A stretch of DNA of 64,000 nucleotides, taken from Candidatus Peribacteria bacterium. Lineage in GTDB: Bacteria; Patescibacteriota; Gracilibacteria; UBA1369; LOWO2-01-FULL-3. The stretch is from the NCBI GenBank assembly GCA_943358175.1, contig CALRGV010000004.1, forward strand, positions 1-64,000, read 5' to 3'. Positions within the stretch are counted from its first letter, which is position 1. Every line of letters starts with the position of its first letter. Positions 9,301 through 18,656 of the stretch are shown in pieces. The translations under genes were made by a program, and so were the position numbers. The notes under the pieces were generated by a model, which made no database searches, had not been told where the DNA came from, and was given only the letters and a program-made list of their open reading frames with translations.

Positions 9301-12300
9301 TCCATCTGATGGAAAATCCATCGCGAGACTGGGCATGAAATTATTGCATAACGGTAAGGTGGTTCAAGATTACAACGGACCGGTGAAGTTTACAGTATTG
9401 AAAACAAATCTTGGTAATTTCACGGCTAACCCTCCTTCAAACATGGTGGGTGGAGAACTAAATCCGGCGAATATAACGTTCAAAGCCGGAAAAGTCACCG
9501 GTCAGGAAGAAATTCTGGTGGATATTCCCGGATTTGCCAGTGATTCTTTTAAATTTAAAGTGAAGGCCGATAAAGCGGTGAAAATAGAATTGAGCGGATC
9601 GGAGGACACTCTGGATACAAATGCGAATAAGCAAATTGTTTTGCTGGCAAAATTATTGGACGAGAATGGAAATTTGGCTGATGGAGATAATGGCACGGTA
9701 ATTGAATTTGGAGCTACAAATGCCACCAGTGACTTAATAAATTTCTCTGAGAATAAAACTGTCACCAAGAATGGCATAGCCACAGTGCAGATTTCAGGAA
9801 AAAATATTTCCGGAAACGCGAACATCATCGCAAAGAGTGCTGGTCTTGTGAATGGCACTATTTCTCTAAAAATAAATAAGCATGTCACGAGCGATATCGT
9901 GAAAAATTTCTCTCCAAGGGCTCTGTATGTGTCTTTGTTGGGTGGTGCTTTTGGCAGAGTGGGAGAACAGGATAATATGGCTAATTCCCTGCTTTATTCG
10001 AAGGGCCAGGTGGAAGCAATCAGTACCGTGACCGCTACTCAAAATGAAAAAAAGCGTATGTTCGCGGTGGATGGTTATGGAAAAATAGATTTTATGACAG
10101 GCACGGTATATGGGAAAGTGGTGAGTGCTACAAATTCATTTCCTTATGAAAAAGTGGCTTTGGCGGATAATATCGCCGGTGATGATTTGGCCAATGTGTT
10201 CGTGGTACCAAAGACGGATTCTCCCGTGCTATTGCTGGATGATAAAACGGAAATTCCAGACAAGGAAGGTGTTTTTGTGAAAATTCTTGACGCGACAAAA
10301 AAAGATTTATTTAGCCAAGATGCGGATGGCGTATACGTGAAGGTCGATATTGACACGAAAGTGAAGGTGGATAAATATGGCAGAATTTCCATTGGTGACG
10401 AGAGCTATAAACTGCGTGTTCCAACCAAAGATGATACAATAGATGTCAGTAATTTTTCCTTTATTCTTTCCAGAGGTGGAGAGGATATCGCGCTAATTTC
10501 ATTCAAACAAAATTTCAATAAAGGGGTGCAGACAATTAATGTTGGCGGCGCGCTAAATAATTTCAGCCCGGGAATTTATGTGGAACAAGTTACGAATAAA
10601 AATAAATATACCTTCTCCACGGCGTATACCGGCATTTCAACGGCTGAGCCTAGAGGTATTTACGTGATTGATAATGAAGAAGATATCGATATGAGCCAGT
10701 CTCCGGGTTTTGGTTACAGCAGTTTGGATGGAGCAAAAAAGGAATTTGGTTTGGGATTTGATGGCTCGAATAAGCATATGCTTTTGTTTGCGGCCGGAAA
10801 TTCTGTAGGAGCTTCCTTTGTTCCTTATGCTTCGGATTCCGGAATAATCTATGGTGATCCGACCATAAAATTAAAAGTGACCGGTGATCTGATTAGTAAT
10901 AATAGCGGATACACCAAGGATATAGGCAAACCAATTTTTAGCGGTCAGGAACCGATTAAGGAGATGATAGAGTTTGACGCGAATGGTGATGGCTATGAGG
11001 ATTTGTTGTTGGTATATGATAGTGGGCTGATAAGGTTAATGGAGAACGAGATCAGCAATAAAAGATTCCGAGATCGGGGATATATTTTGAATATATACAA
11101 CGGCATTGAAAGTATTACAAAAATCGATCTGGATAATGATGGCTATGATGATCTGGCGATCGGAACTAAACAGGCGTGTAACGTAGGAGAGCAGTGCGTG
11201 AATGTGATAAAAAATACCAATGGCAACTTTGACCGTAAATCACTAAATCTCGCGCTCCAGGATAAAAAGGTTTACGAGATGAAAGCGGCGGATATGAATA
11301 ATGATGGTTGTGAAGATTTGGTGACCAGTGATTCATCCGGCAGTATCAGTATTTTTTATAATAAATCAGATGGTAAGTCCTGTCAGGGTCTTGAAACAAA
11401 TTATGGTTATAGTAGAAATTTTGGTTACAATCTGGATGGCGAGGTCAATCAAGTAGATAATTTGTTCCTCAATTATCAGGGAATGGAAATACCGGATAGT
11501 GGAAAAGATACTGTAAATTCCGACGGTAGCGAGGCCGGTAAATCAAATTGGTATAAATTTATTCAATTCAGTCTGCCAACCACGCAGCCTCCGACGGCAA
11601 ATTCTCAAGAAAAAGATGCTAATTTCAGCAGCGCGGCATACGCGCAGGACGCAACCGATCTGCAGAATTTTATAAATGGTAGTGATCAAATTGGAACAAA
11701 AGATGCGCCGGCCCAGACTTTTAACAAAAATTTTGATTTCATTCACATAAAAGAGGATGGAAAATTTAAAGTAAATTCCAGCAAGCAGGCCAAGGATACA
11801 AACGGAGGATCCGTAGCAAACGGGGATATAATTGAATACTTGATTGCCCTGCAAAATGATAGTGACAGTACCATAAACAATCTCATGTTGTCTGATGCCA
11901 CACCGACATCAATGACGCTGATTAAAGATAGTTTAAAATGTCTTGACGCGGGATGCGCGGATAAGCTGGAATGGCTGGATACAGGCACAAGTCTGAGATC
12001 GGCGATAATTAAAAACATCAGTATTCCGGCGCATGAGAAAAGATTTATCAGCTATTCGATGAAGGTCGGGCTGACCCCAAAAGTTCACTTTGAGCTTGGT
12101 AATAATTTTGTAAAATATCCGTCAAATTTCAATGATCCATATCAAGATATTATGGTGAGGCCGGAGGTAAATCCTGATGGAATCATCACCTATCTCTATT
12201 CTACCGGCGCCAAGAGTTACGAAAAATTCGAGGTGATGCCTGTCGATGATTCAAAGAACGCGCTGGATGAGGCATTCAAAAATATGGGCTTACCAAGTCC

Positions 12301-15300
12301 GACGGAATTAATGAAGAACAAGGATGGAGAGCTGCCACCGGAGATTAAAACCATGCTTGGCAAATTTGCCGGCGGTCAAAACGCGGATAAAGATTACAAC
12401 GGCTGCGCGGATGACTGGAATAAAGTCCTAACTACTTCACCAAGTACCGGTGATGCAGTAGCTGCCGGAGTTGAAAATATTCTGGGTAGTATGAGGTGTT
12501 CCGGCGCAGGATGTTTGCCGATACCATATAATATTGCTTTGTTTACTCCGAATTGGTTAGTTGCCGGAATGCCTGGAAATCCGTTGATAAATATTTTGAA
12601 TGCACCTCCATATTTTATACCATTTGGTTTTTCTACAATTCCAACTTCTATTTTCAGAATGTACCTTTCCCCTACTTTGTCACTGGGTCTTGGTTCGGCG
12701 GTTTGTTTAGGACCCACCTCCGCTGCCGGAATGTGTTTTGCTTTTGCTATTCCCGGAGGTATTCCGGGATCGGGTAGTTTGTGTAAGAAAATAACGGCTA
12801 GCGTGGATAAAGCGATGGCGGGTGCCAAGAGCGCCGTAGTAGATTCGGCTACCGGTCAATCAGCGGTCATTACAGATGGCGAGGGTACAGGTGGCAATAA
12901 AGCGGTAAATATGGGTGGCAGTTTCGGCAGTCCGGATACTCCTCTCTCCGGTAACGCCAAAGTAAATATAAAAATTCCGGGATTCCCAAGTGTACTGACA
13001 AACTGGATGGATGGAGAAATTGATGAAATTTATAGCAAACTTTTGCGCTTTCCCACTTTCTATTTTATACTGCCGGATTTTTCCAAGGTTGGACAAGCAA
13101 GTAAACTCGCGGCAGAGGAATTCAGATTTTCAGGCTTCCATGATTTTGCTACCAGCATCAGCAATTTTCCATTTGTAAAACTGGAAGGAAAAGAAATTGT
13201 CATGAAAGTTCCGGCAGTTTCACCAAAAGAAATCGCCAAATACAAGACTCAGTTACAGATATTTCTTGATCAATGGAATCCTCCGGATGGAATTCAATGG
13301 CAGAAATACAATGCCTGGAATTGTGATGCCAATGAAAATACAAAAATAATTTGCAACAAGATTTTTATAAATATGCAGAATCTCACCGGTTCGGTAAAGA
13401 AAACGATGGAAATGTTGGACAAGATTTCCAATCTGCCAAAGGATATTTTGCAATTTAAGGATATGCAGTCGAAGTATGCCACTCAGATAATTTGTTATCT
13501 GGACGCGATAATGAATACTACCGGAGGCTACATTAAGAGACAGCAAAAAATCATAGAATCGTGGATTAAGACAATTAAAGACGTGATGAAGACTTTCAAA
13601 GAATGGAAAATGATTCTCGATGTAGTCTCGGAATATCAACAATCATGCGATAAATGCAAGAGTGATCGTTTCGGCAAGTTGGGATTATTGATGCAGCTTT
13701 TTGTGGCTATTCCGGATATTCCAATTATCCCACTGCCAAAGTGGCCGGATGTTGTAGTGGATTTCTCTCAAATAAAGACAGGCATAAAAATTATTTGGCC
13801 GGATGTAGTTTTCAGACCTGAGCCGATAATTTTGCCAAATCTACCGGACATTACTTTGCCGGATATACTTCCTGATGGGATTGGTGGTGAAAGTGGTGGT
13901 GATGGAAGTGGAGGTGGAAGTTCAGGCACAGGTTTAAATGGAATATTGTCTCAATTGAATTTCAATTTGAATTTACCGGATATCTCGAAATTCTCTTTAC
14001 CAACTTTGCCGGATTTACCTCAAATTCCTTTACCTCAACTACCGGATTTACCAAGGCCACCAAAGATTCCAGGCTTGCCGCCGGTAGTAAAAAAATTGAC
14101 GACAAATTTGAAGTTTATTTTCAAAATTTTATGTCTAATAAAGAATGGGTTTGTTCCAATTCCGGAAACAACTTTGGACACGGAAATTGCCACGTTGACT
14201 CAGCCCAGCGTGAATGCCATTCTGCCAATTATCAAAAACTTGGGCATGCAGTTTCCTCCTATTCAGTATAGCTATGTCGATCAAATAAAAATTACCGGAA
14301 AGGTGAACTTTAACATTGATACTAATTTTATTTATACGGCGGTAGATAAAGGTGCTCAGGTCTGGAATGATACTGTTTCCGGATTTGTTAACGGACTGAA
14401 TAGAATCATGGGTATGCCATATGGCCAAATTATAAATAAAGTAATTCAGGAGGCGATAGATAAGGCCGCTAAAGAGGGTCTTGAGGCCATAGATAGTGGC
14501 ACTCAATCGGTGACTAATTCTGTGAAAGACGCGATGGACGAAGCCAGCGACGAGCTAAAGGATGACTCTTTGCCTCTGAGTTTTGATATGTCTGAAATGG
14601 AGCAATTCACAAAGGAAATGAATGACTATGTTGCCAGTGTTAAAAATGAAAATATAGGTCCGGACGTGCATCACCTGATAGTTACGGAACGCTTTATTGA
14701 TTCGAAAGATCCAATCTTGAATAGAAGTTTGGCGGAAATCAAGAATGGGATGAAATTTGAAGATTTACCGGATAATCCAAATTTAAAAAAACTGGCTGAA
14801 ATTAGAAATCAAATGATCGCTTCGGTAGATTCCTTGAATGATGAAACAGATGTTCTGGGCAATATAGATGATTACAATGAGTTCAATAGAATCCTTGTAG
14901 AAAATAATCAGCACATTGATTTGATTGCCGCGAATCCTACGGTAAATGACATTAGCGGAAGCAATATTAATAATGATGTTTCAGGCAAGACTTTGGCATT
15001 TAGCTTCCTGGGGAAAGATATAGAAAACGCTATTGAACAAGCTGCCAATAGCGCGGATCTTTCCGGCAAGAGGGACCTCATAGCCGCGGCTATTGATCTT
15101 TCTCCAGAGAATGCCGTGAGTAGCGCTAATTCACCTACTCCAACACCTGCCGGTTTCTTTGTGTCGGCCAACGGAGTGAATGAAAGTGTTTTGAATTACA
15201 CGGAAGAATTGGGTGGAAATACAAAGATAATTTTTAGTGACGTGGATCATGACAAGGATACGGACATTGTATATTCGATGGGTGGAGATGTGTATTTGAA

Positions 15301-18073
15301 AAATAATTATAAAAACGTAGCGAATTTACCTAAAGGAGATTTGATTGTGGGACTCACTAATAATGCCGTAAGTGACTATGTGAATGCCGGTGGTAATGCA
15401 GTACAAGGAGTGCAAATTCCATATATTGGTACAGGCAAAATTGATATTAGCTGGGTGCCTACAGAAGATGCGGTGTCTTATGAAGTGGTTTTGAGAAAAT
15501 CAATTTATGATAATTTCAAAAATGCGGCATATACATTCAAGATCAATGTGACCGAATTAAGCGACAAAAATTCTCCAAGAATTTCCGAAAAAGTTCCAAA
15601 TGGAAATTATTACGTCAGTGTCTTTGCGATTAATGCCGCCGGAAAGAAATCTCTGGAATCCGATGTAACGATTGCGGCTCCACAATCTTGTGCCGATAAT
15701 GATCCTCCAATGCCGGTCATCAATGCCACGGATTATACTTTGGCGATTTTCAAAAATTTGGAACTTGATGCGGTGGGATCTTTTGATCCGGATGGAGAAG
15801 TAACACAGTATTATCTTGAAACCGTAGCGTTTGAGACAGATAAAACCGATCCAATTACAAAAGAAAAACTCAGGACGACTTCATTCCAGAAAATTTTGTC
15901 GAGCGACTTGAGTGTGATGGTGGATGAAAATGGAGATGGAATTCCTTGGAATGATAAAACCAATTCGAAATTTAACATTGGCCCTTTTATAAACGAAGGA
16001 GATATTGGTGATCACAAGTTCTTATTACATGTAGTGGATGCTTCCGGTAAAGATGCCAGCATAGAGCTCACAGTGCATGTGGTAGCACCAAATGTAAGTC
16101 TTGATGAATCATTTGCAACAACTGCAATCGCTACAGGAACCACGTTGCCAAAAACCGCTCAATTCCCTTTCTGGTTTATGCGTAGCCGTTATATTGAGAG
16201 GGTAATTAAAGGCCAACTAAAACTGGTTCCAAGAATTGATAAGCTGCGAGAGTCCACTACGGGCGATGATGGTTCATACAATATTTCCGATTTCAATTTG
16301 GAGGACATGATTTTGGTAGAAAATGCCGATGGCAAAATTGTGGCTGAAATAAATCCAAAGACCGGTGATATAGGAAAACTGGATACCGGATATAAGACTA
16401 TTGCCAATGAAGCAGTTCCTCCAACCACTCCAAGCAGCGTCAGTATTGTGGATAAAAATAATCAAGTTTTGGGTATGGTGTATCTTGTTTCAAACGCAAA
16501 CTCTGATGTAAAAACTTATCAAAATTACGGATTTAAAGCTGAAAATATTGAATCCTTAGGTGGTACAAACGTGGATGATTTGGAGGAGAGTGATAATTTT
16601 GTTTTCGAAAATTTACCAGGCAATGATCCAGATAATCCTGGTGGGGTGATTTTGAAAAACACCGTGGAGAATAAAATAATGGCTTCAATCGATAGTGCCG
16701 GAAACGTGGTGCTGATTGATAAGCGTATTACACTCACTCAAAAGCAAAATGACCATACAAAGGAGCCATTAATTATTCAGATAAATTTCGAAGCCAAACC
16801 GGTCGGTGAAGTATATATTTCTTTGATACAACCGGCAGTGATTATAGGACCGGATGATGTGCCATTTATGACTCCGCGTAAACCTTCAGCGGGTATTCTG
16901 AATGGATCAAAAATCAATTCCGGTAAACTAAATATTGCCAATTTAATTTTTGATCCAGGATTTAAATTCACTCAACAAGATTTAGTGAGTAGAAAAGATT
17001 TTGTAAAAGTACTTTTGAAAATGATCTGCGTAATTCCAAGGTCCGAAGCCCATAAGCCATTTACTTCCGGTACCGGCTATGCGGACAATAATATTCTGGC
17101 TGCTTATCACCCGGATATCAAAGAAGCCACCCTGCTTGGGTTTGTATCAGGATACAAAGGTGAACCTGATGCTCAAGGATTATTTCCATTCAAACCGGAA
17201 AATAATATCACTCGTGCCGAGGCGGTAAAAATTATTTTAAATGCTTTGCAATATCGCAATATCATAGACATTAGCAATCTGAAAGAAGGAGATCCGTGGT
17301 TTGGCAATTACATGAAAGCAGCTCAGGATTTAACGCCATATTTGAAGAAGGGGAAGCCAATTCAAAACAACTTCGTAGTCACTCCGGAAGAAGCAAATGA
17401 TCCTTATAAACTCATGACTTTTGGAGAGTTATTGATGATGGTGGAGCGCGTATTGGATATTTATAATTGTTTCGAAAAGGATAGCAACAACAATGGCCTG
17501 ACAGATTATTGTGAAGAAAAATATAAAATTAGCGACCCAAAAGCGGATGAGGATAAAGATGGTCTCAGTAATGCTCTGGAATGTGCCGATAATTTAAATC
17601 CTCTGGATCCGGATACGGATGGTGGCGGTATCACGGACGGTAAGGAAAAAGTCGCTCATACAAATCCTCTGGATAAGACTGATGATGCCGCGGATGATGA
17701 CAATGATGGACTCTCTAATAATGAAGAAGTGAACATTTATAAGACAGATCCCCAAAATCCGGATACGGATGGTGGTGGAAAAAGTGATGGTAAAGAGGTG
17801 GAAAATTGTGGCGATCCGCTGGATAAGACTGATGACATAGATCCTTCGGCTTGTAAAAATGAAAGTGAAGCGGGCCTGTATGTGGTTCCGGCGGAATGTA
17901 ATACCTGTCCTTGTCTTTCAACCTTCCTCCATAAAGCGGATTTGATTCCTGGAGATATTTTCTTCTCTGTTGTTGCCACTTATTATTCGCAGTATTATCA
18001 AAATAAGCCAAACGATAAAACTTATATATTCACCAAAGGTAATGAGGTACAAATACAATCAATCAACAAATAA
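3386..18073 (+). CDS. Giant secreted SLH-domain surface protein (about 4,895 aa)
   Basis: TTG 3386 is chosen because it gives a signal peptide beginning MKKLLNNKKFG and lies just after the predicted +1; the open frame extends back to TTG 3356. Approximate residues, counted from 3356: signal peptide to about 48; a region of 60-330 with VVLVGDIPLPVV and FPYTDFSDKAYLYN, resembling the C25 gingipain-like fold but without an evident His-Cys dyad; an acidic Ca-type loop near 995-1025; Gly/Asn/Ser-rich linkers at 1340-1360 and 1475-1640; invasin/Big-type Ig-like domains at about 1715-2170; FG-GAP/VCBS-type repeats (DANGDGYEDLLLV, DLDNDGYDDLAIG) at 2535-2670; a DUF11-like domain near 2805-2905; Pro-rich segments at 3450-3580; an FN3-like domain at 4020-4110; a PKD-like domain at 4115-4245; SLH domains at 4535-4708; and thrombospondin-3-type repeats at 4710-4835. 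The SLH domains suggest non-covalent attachment to the cell envelope. Four secreted-protein genes follow in the operon. The role (adhesion, S-layer or host contact) is inferred. Confidence 0.85.
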   Translation: MKKLLNNKKFGQKLISFLLLFAMIGSEIISMPVAKAAAASAAGFATTAFAADGKVDQADKPNSSNTVYDLIAVVIDVNLDQDKSAYDGLKAQYPEYNNKLADIELGHRVLRYAEDVRKNNELTDLKIVFFDKKKDTVQDLASALENLYRNGDGTNKNRLAGVVLVGDIPLPVVNKSGNRYISMFPYTDFSDKAYLYNDKANSFERNASVAFPKPEIWHGVIRAPKDDFAGREQLAEYFDKNHLYYEGVPMFSQFDRRMFFGDLVNEEEQVNPDSYKQYLQYISSLEDLTYMRYNKFWAQELSKKSTEVLNNIPDDIKPKIENKALKDFLKNPNPLASMPDIYSKSIIDQTLIPYYQVLSKYIGSVNDFAGYTARYDKSEKESMNVDSVAGLIGIKDEYTKYYLKSVNDALEKKTNEVAEKIQEPFNLVDYSQLSGKIGDQDFVIEKVDFVNGGLGQFVNSLAYRFNYQNEQDGKWYINGTDAAILQSAKQCAPFLGSTKSGYFDKNLAFNPKAVGGDYSILTRALRSDNGATQVDLHTTGANTRMLSPISIGGQPSELYTATGGAYAGQANADGTYDTGAVIEDNPAYGISAFMHNPLAGKDKNYKGAIEQVLQKKDVIVKVNGKNINHAYSFDQAIEESYQTVKAVIEVINDKKSGIKPSVQLKNFPYPIKVVPTGDQNLDMCFGKIGVGCQVEAIVGYFSVDFYSGGKAKKEYFSFTVSKDGLTTLTDPQGKPEVYVLLDTPVGVAGVDFNNVNFYNATSQGAIFTLYHNKGQGYDISKLGTYDASAGCNANSSSKNSDRCIGMVAAMPVLDPAGSLGPVQQNGKLQFPEKYNVAQEKHVDSYQFPGQGESSAYKYDDVDEVYYNSCYTGLPSASELTTDSNPFKFVLDYATLDPFNDHDVSLDLYGKLLRSFATFVNSPEAKQIDYESDNGTNESSDFDPKNTIWKGYDKIDASEVILNSGVPGVSPKITLKDFSDRYGLFDGIDNDGNGITDYEWTDGLKDDVSDDDGVYDLKYYDFNEADPEKYGIPSWDTQSIARKLLANNGSYTIPFGFDKRVTLQVKANTVKKLSSVIIHNEPTDYTISQQMKSQTAFSLPIDNPRYVAFQSEAPKGPAYPAEKNQPNKPNIDILAIEKSLEDIKNPPIYPGKIQKIQYVNLFDTEIKNVAQLQAALVIKATELALSPGSYRIFGPNAQADKYTPKQISDEILNNYFLPVVSNPDADTPVDGFNLQKTSAKKIHDSLNWLKMSIDEKHQYVLQHYLNGDANNQGNAYVADHTLLPSPAGQQAAFGYEAAYLVLNGEKDSFEMNFNKDVPEEKDLAFDPLSQIMGNGGANGGNGGQDDVGGAGEKSGEQKSSDDFEFVWVKDFLKEMKKFIKSLTTVPKFTNQCFEVESWIPGSKDKLPTQAADGGSSNEVKAPAENKNVPDPNANQVQLNSYVYHEIVGYDELIKKIEDQDNEANGGEDGGVSGDGGGGGGGDSGGNGGGGGSGGGENGGSAQDGEDSGLQEIINNIATNDSVLNAKINAKAKAKSVTNKSTTGASNNSGSNSGGGSNKSGVNDNTKNGEDNENGTDVTGTGSGSNVIGTQNDGTKNGNGVAGTGTGNGANSGTTNGASGKDLQILKSKLVEDQAPISRGVKPKTTVPVPQSETKKSEAEKIPEKKTLDIPIPNQKWEEYFIGAKYYQKFLIKKPQTSVRRFLAEAFTDQSIEKKLKADSDKYLVESGDAMVADNNSVMKIEATIFDSKGNAAINSIHKVKFSLSSDLVSFEGKNVVDSKNGIATVHIKAGKIIGDFYIKVEVLKDNGKVDTNYQVVTKDLHLVAGEPASVELQSDSGILVANNQSKFVLNIILKDKFGNVANNSFEKVGVFVNDKAKFDPKNDSDSQLIGTQLDTIDGKAAIALFAGNKAGYADVVAVVMDQDLQDKLLAAGDNISGIDFKKHIGATKSFQVLDKVDLQLQVFDENFQAVSEIPSDGKSIARLGMKLLHNGKVVQDYNGPVKFTVLKTNLGNFTANPPSNMVGGELNPANITFKAGKVTGQEEILVDIPGFASDSFKFKVKADKAVKIELSGSEDTLDTNANKQIVLLAKLLDENGNLADGDNGTVIEFGATNATSDLINFSENKTVTKNGIATVQISGKNISGNANIIAKSAGLVNGTISLKINKHVTSDIVKNFSPRALYVSLLGGAFGRVGEQDNMANSLLYSKGQVEAISTVTATQNEKKRMFAVDGYGKIDFMTGTVYGKVVSATNSFPYEKVALADNIAGDDLANVFVVPKTDSPVLLLDDKTEIPDKEGVFVKILDATKKDLFSQDADGVYVKVDIDTKVKVDKYGRISIGDESYKLRVPTKDDTIDVSNFSFILSRGGEDIALISFKQNFNKGVQTINVGGALNNFSPGIYVEQVTNKNKYTFSTAYTGISTAEPRGIYVIDNEEDIDMSQSPGFGYSSLDGAKKEFGLGFDGSNKHMLLFAAGNSVGASFVPYASDSGIIYGDPTIKLKVTGDLISNNSGYTKDIGKPIFSGQEPIKEMIEFDANGDGYEDLLLVYDSGLIRLMENEISNKRFRDRGYILNIYNGIESITKIDLDNDGYDDLAIGTKQACNVGEQCVNVIKNTNGNFDRKSLNLALQDKKVYEMKAADMNNDGCEDLVTSDSSGSISIFYNKSDGKSCQGLETNYGYSRNFGYNLDGEVNQVDNLFLNYQGMEIPDSGKDTVNSDGSEAGKSNWYKFIQFSLPTTQPPTANSQEKDANFSSAAYAQDATDLQNFINGSDQIGTKDAPAQTFNKNFDFIHIKEDGKFKVNSSKQAKDTNGGSVANGDIIEYLIALQNDSDSTINNLMLSDATPTSMTLIKDSLKCLDAGCADKLEWLDTGTSLRSAIIKNISIPAHEKRFISYSMKVGLTPKVHFELGNNFVKYPSNFNDPYQDIMVRPEVNPDGIITYLYSTGAKSYEKFEVMPVDDSKNALDEAFKNMGLPSPTELMKNKDGELPPEIKTMLGKFAGGQNADKDYNGCADDWNKVLTTSPSTGDAVAAGVENILGSMRCSGAGCLPIPYNIALFTPNWLVAGMPGNPLINILNAPPYFIPFGFSTIPTSIFRMYLSPTLSLGLGSAVCLGPTSAAGMCFAFAIPGGIPGSGSLCKKITASVDKAMAGAKSAVVDSATGQSAVITDGEGTGGNKAVNMGGSFGSPDTPLSGNAKVNIKIPGFPSVLTNWMDGEIDEIYSKLLRFPTFYFILPDFSKVGQASKLAAEEFRFSGFHDFATSISNFPFVKLEGKEIVMKVPAVSPKEIAKYKTQLQIFLDQWNPPDGIQWQKYNAWNCDANENTKIICNKIFINMQNLTGSVKKTMEMLDKISNLPKDILQFKDMQSKYATQIICYLDAIMNTTGGYIKRQQKIIESWIKTIKDVMKTFKEWKMILDVVSEYQQSCDKCKSDRFGKLGLLMQLFVAIPDIPIIPLPKWPDVVVDFSQIKTGIKIIWPDVVFRPEPIILPNLPDITLPDILPDGIGGESGGDGSGGGSSGTGLNGILSQLNFNLNLPDISKFSLPTLPDLPQIPLPQLPDLPRPPKIPGLPPVVKKLTTNLKFIFKILCLIKNGFVPIPETTLDTEIATLTQPSVNAILPIIKNLGMQFPPIQYSYVDQIKITGKVNFNIDTNFIYTAVDKGAQVWNDTVSGFVNGLNRIMGMPYGQIINKVIQEAIDKAAKEGLEAIDSGTQSVTNSVKDAMDEASDELKDDSLPLSFDMSEMEQFTKEMNDYVASVKNENIGPDVHHLIVTERFIDSKDPILNRSLAEIKNGMKFEDLPDNPNLKKLAEIRNQMIASVDSLNDETDVLGNIDDYNEFNRILVENNQHIDLIAANPTVNDISGSNINNDVSGKTLAFSFLGKDIENAIEQAANSADLSGKRDLIAAAIDLSPENAVSSANSPTPTPAGFFVSANGVNESVLNYTEELGGNTKIIFSDVDHDKDTDIVYSMGGDVYLKNNYKNVANLPKGDLIVGLTNNAVSDYVNAGGNAVQGVQIPYIGTGKIDISWVPTEDAVSYEVVLRKSIYDNFKNAAYTFKINVTELSDKNSPRISEKVPNGNYYVSVFAINAAGKKSLESDVTIAAPQSCADNDPPMPVINATDYTLAIFKNLELDAVGSFDPDGEVTQYYLETVAFETDKTDPITKEKLRTTSFQKILSSDLSVMVDENGDGIPWNDKTNSKFNIGPFINEGDIGDHKFLLHVVDASGKDASIELTVHVVAPNVSLDESFATTAIATGTTLPKTAQFPFWFMRSRYIERVIKGQLKLVPRIDKLRESTTGDDGSYNISDFNLEDMILVENADGKIVAEINPKTGDIGKLDTGYKTIANEAVPPTTPSSVSIVDKNNQVLGMVYLVSNANSDVKTYQNYGFKAENIESLGGTNVDDLEESDNFVFENLPGNDPDNPGGVILKNTVENKIMASIDSAGNVVLIDKRITLTQKQNDHTKEPLIIQINFEAKPVGEVYISLIQPAVIIGPDDVPFMTPRKPSAGILNGSKINSGKLNIANLIFDPGFKFTQQDLVSRKDFVKVLLKMICVIPRSEAHKPFTSGTGYADNNILAAYHPDIKEATLLGFVSGYKGEPDAQGLFPFKPENNITRAEAVKIILNALQYRNIIDISNLKEGDPWFGNYMKAAQDLTPYLKKGKPIQNNFVVTPEEANDPYKLMTFGELLMMVERVLDIYNCFEKDSNNNGLTDYCEEKYKISDPKADEDKDGLSNALECADNLNPLDPDTDGGGITDGKEKVAHTNPLDKTDDAADDDNDGLSNNEEVNIYKTDPQNPDTDGGGKSDGKEVENCGDPLDKTDDIDPSACKNESEAGLYVVPAECNTCPCLSTFLHKADLIPGDIFFSVVATYYSQYYQNKPNDKTYIFTKGNEVQIQSINK

Positions 18074-18074
18074 A

Positions 18075-18656
18075 ATGAAAAAAAGTTTGATAATAGTTGG
18101 GATGATTTGCTCGCTGCTGATACAGTCTTTGACTGTTTTTGCTTCCGAGGAAGATGATCAAAACAAGGCGGCATTAATAAAGCAGCTTGATTCCGCGAAT
18201 ATGAGTGATTGTCTGAGTGTTTTGGCTCCAATATATGATATAGAATTAAAACAATTTTTGGAATTTCTGGAAGTAAATTTCCAAAATAAAAGCAGTAGCA
18301 GCTCATTAACAAATATTGCCATCGCCCGCTATCAAAATTTTAAAGAAAATTTGAATAATCTTTTTGCAAAAGTGAATGTAAATGATGCCGGCCAGGAATA
18401 TCTGGCGATACAAGCCGCTTATGCCACCTGTGGAGAGATAAAAAATGAATATTTTGATAAAGCAAAGAAAGTGATGATTGATCATATCAAAAAAACTACA
18501 GCCATAAAGACAACTACCATTATGCTGGAAAAATATCAGTCAATTAACAGTAAATTGCGAGATATGAATACCAGTATTTCTCAAATGTATGGATATTTTA
18601 TGTCCTTTAAATCGATGCTGCCCGGGTTCGTAGTAAAATGTCTAACCTCAGGATAA
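18075..18656 (+). CDS. Secreted helical protein of unknown function, operon gene 2
   Basis: The product begins MKKSLIIVGMICSLLIQSLTVFA, a clear signal peptide, and continues for about 170 mostly helical residues with cysteines near NMSDCLSVL, YATCGEIK and VVKCLTSG. ATG 18075 is chosen over an upstream open frame because it sits 1 nt after the stop of the giant gene and gives the signal sequence. No known domain is recognised. The helix ATCGEIKNEYFDKAKKVMID resembles a helix in operon gene 5 (LTCNNQSIPQLKKAYQKMMV), so the small operon proteins may be distant paralogues. Immediate coupling to the surface-protein gene suggests a role in its export, assembly or anchoring. Confidence 0.7.
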   Translation: MKKSLIIVGMICSLLIQSLTVFASEEDDQNKAALIKQLDSANMSDCLSVLAPIYDIELKQFLEFLEVNFQNKSSSSSLTNIAIARYQNFKENLNNLFAKVNVNDAGQEYLAIQAAYATCGEIKNEYFDKAKKVMIDHIKKTTAIKTTTIMLEKYQSINSKLRDMNTSISQMYGYFMSFKSMLPGFVVKCLTSG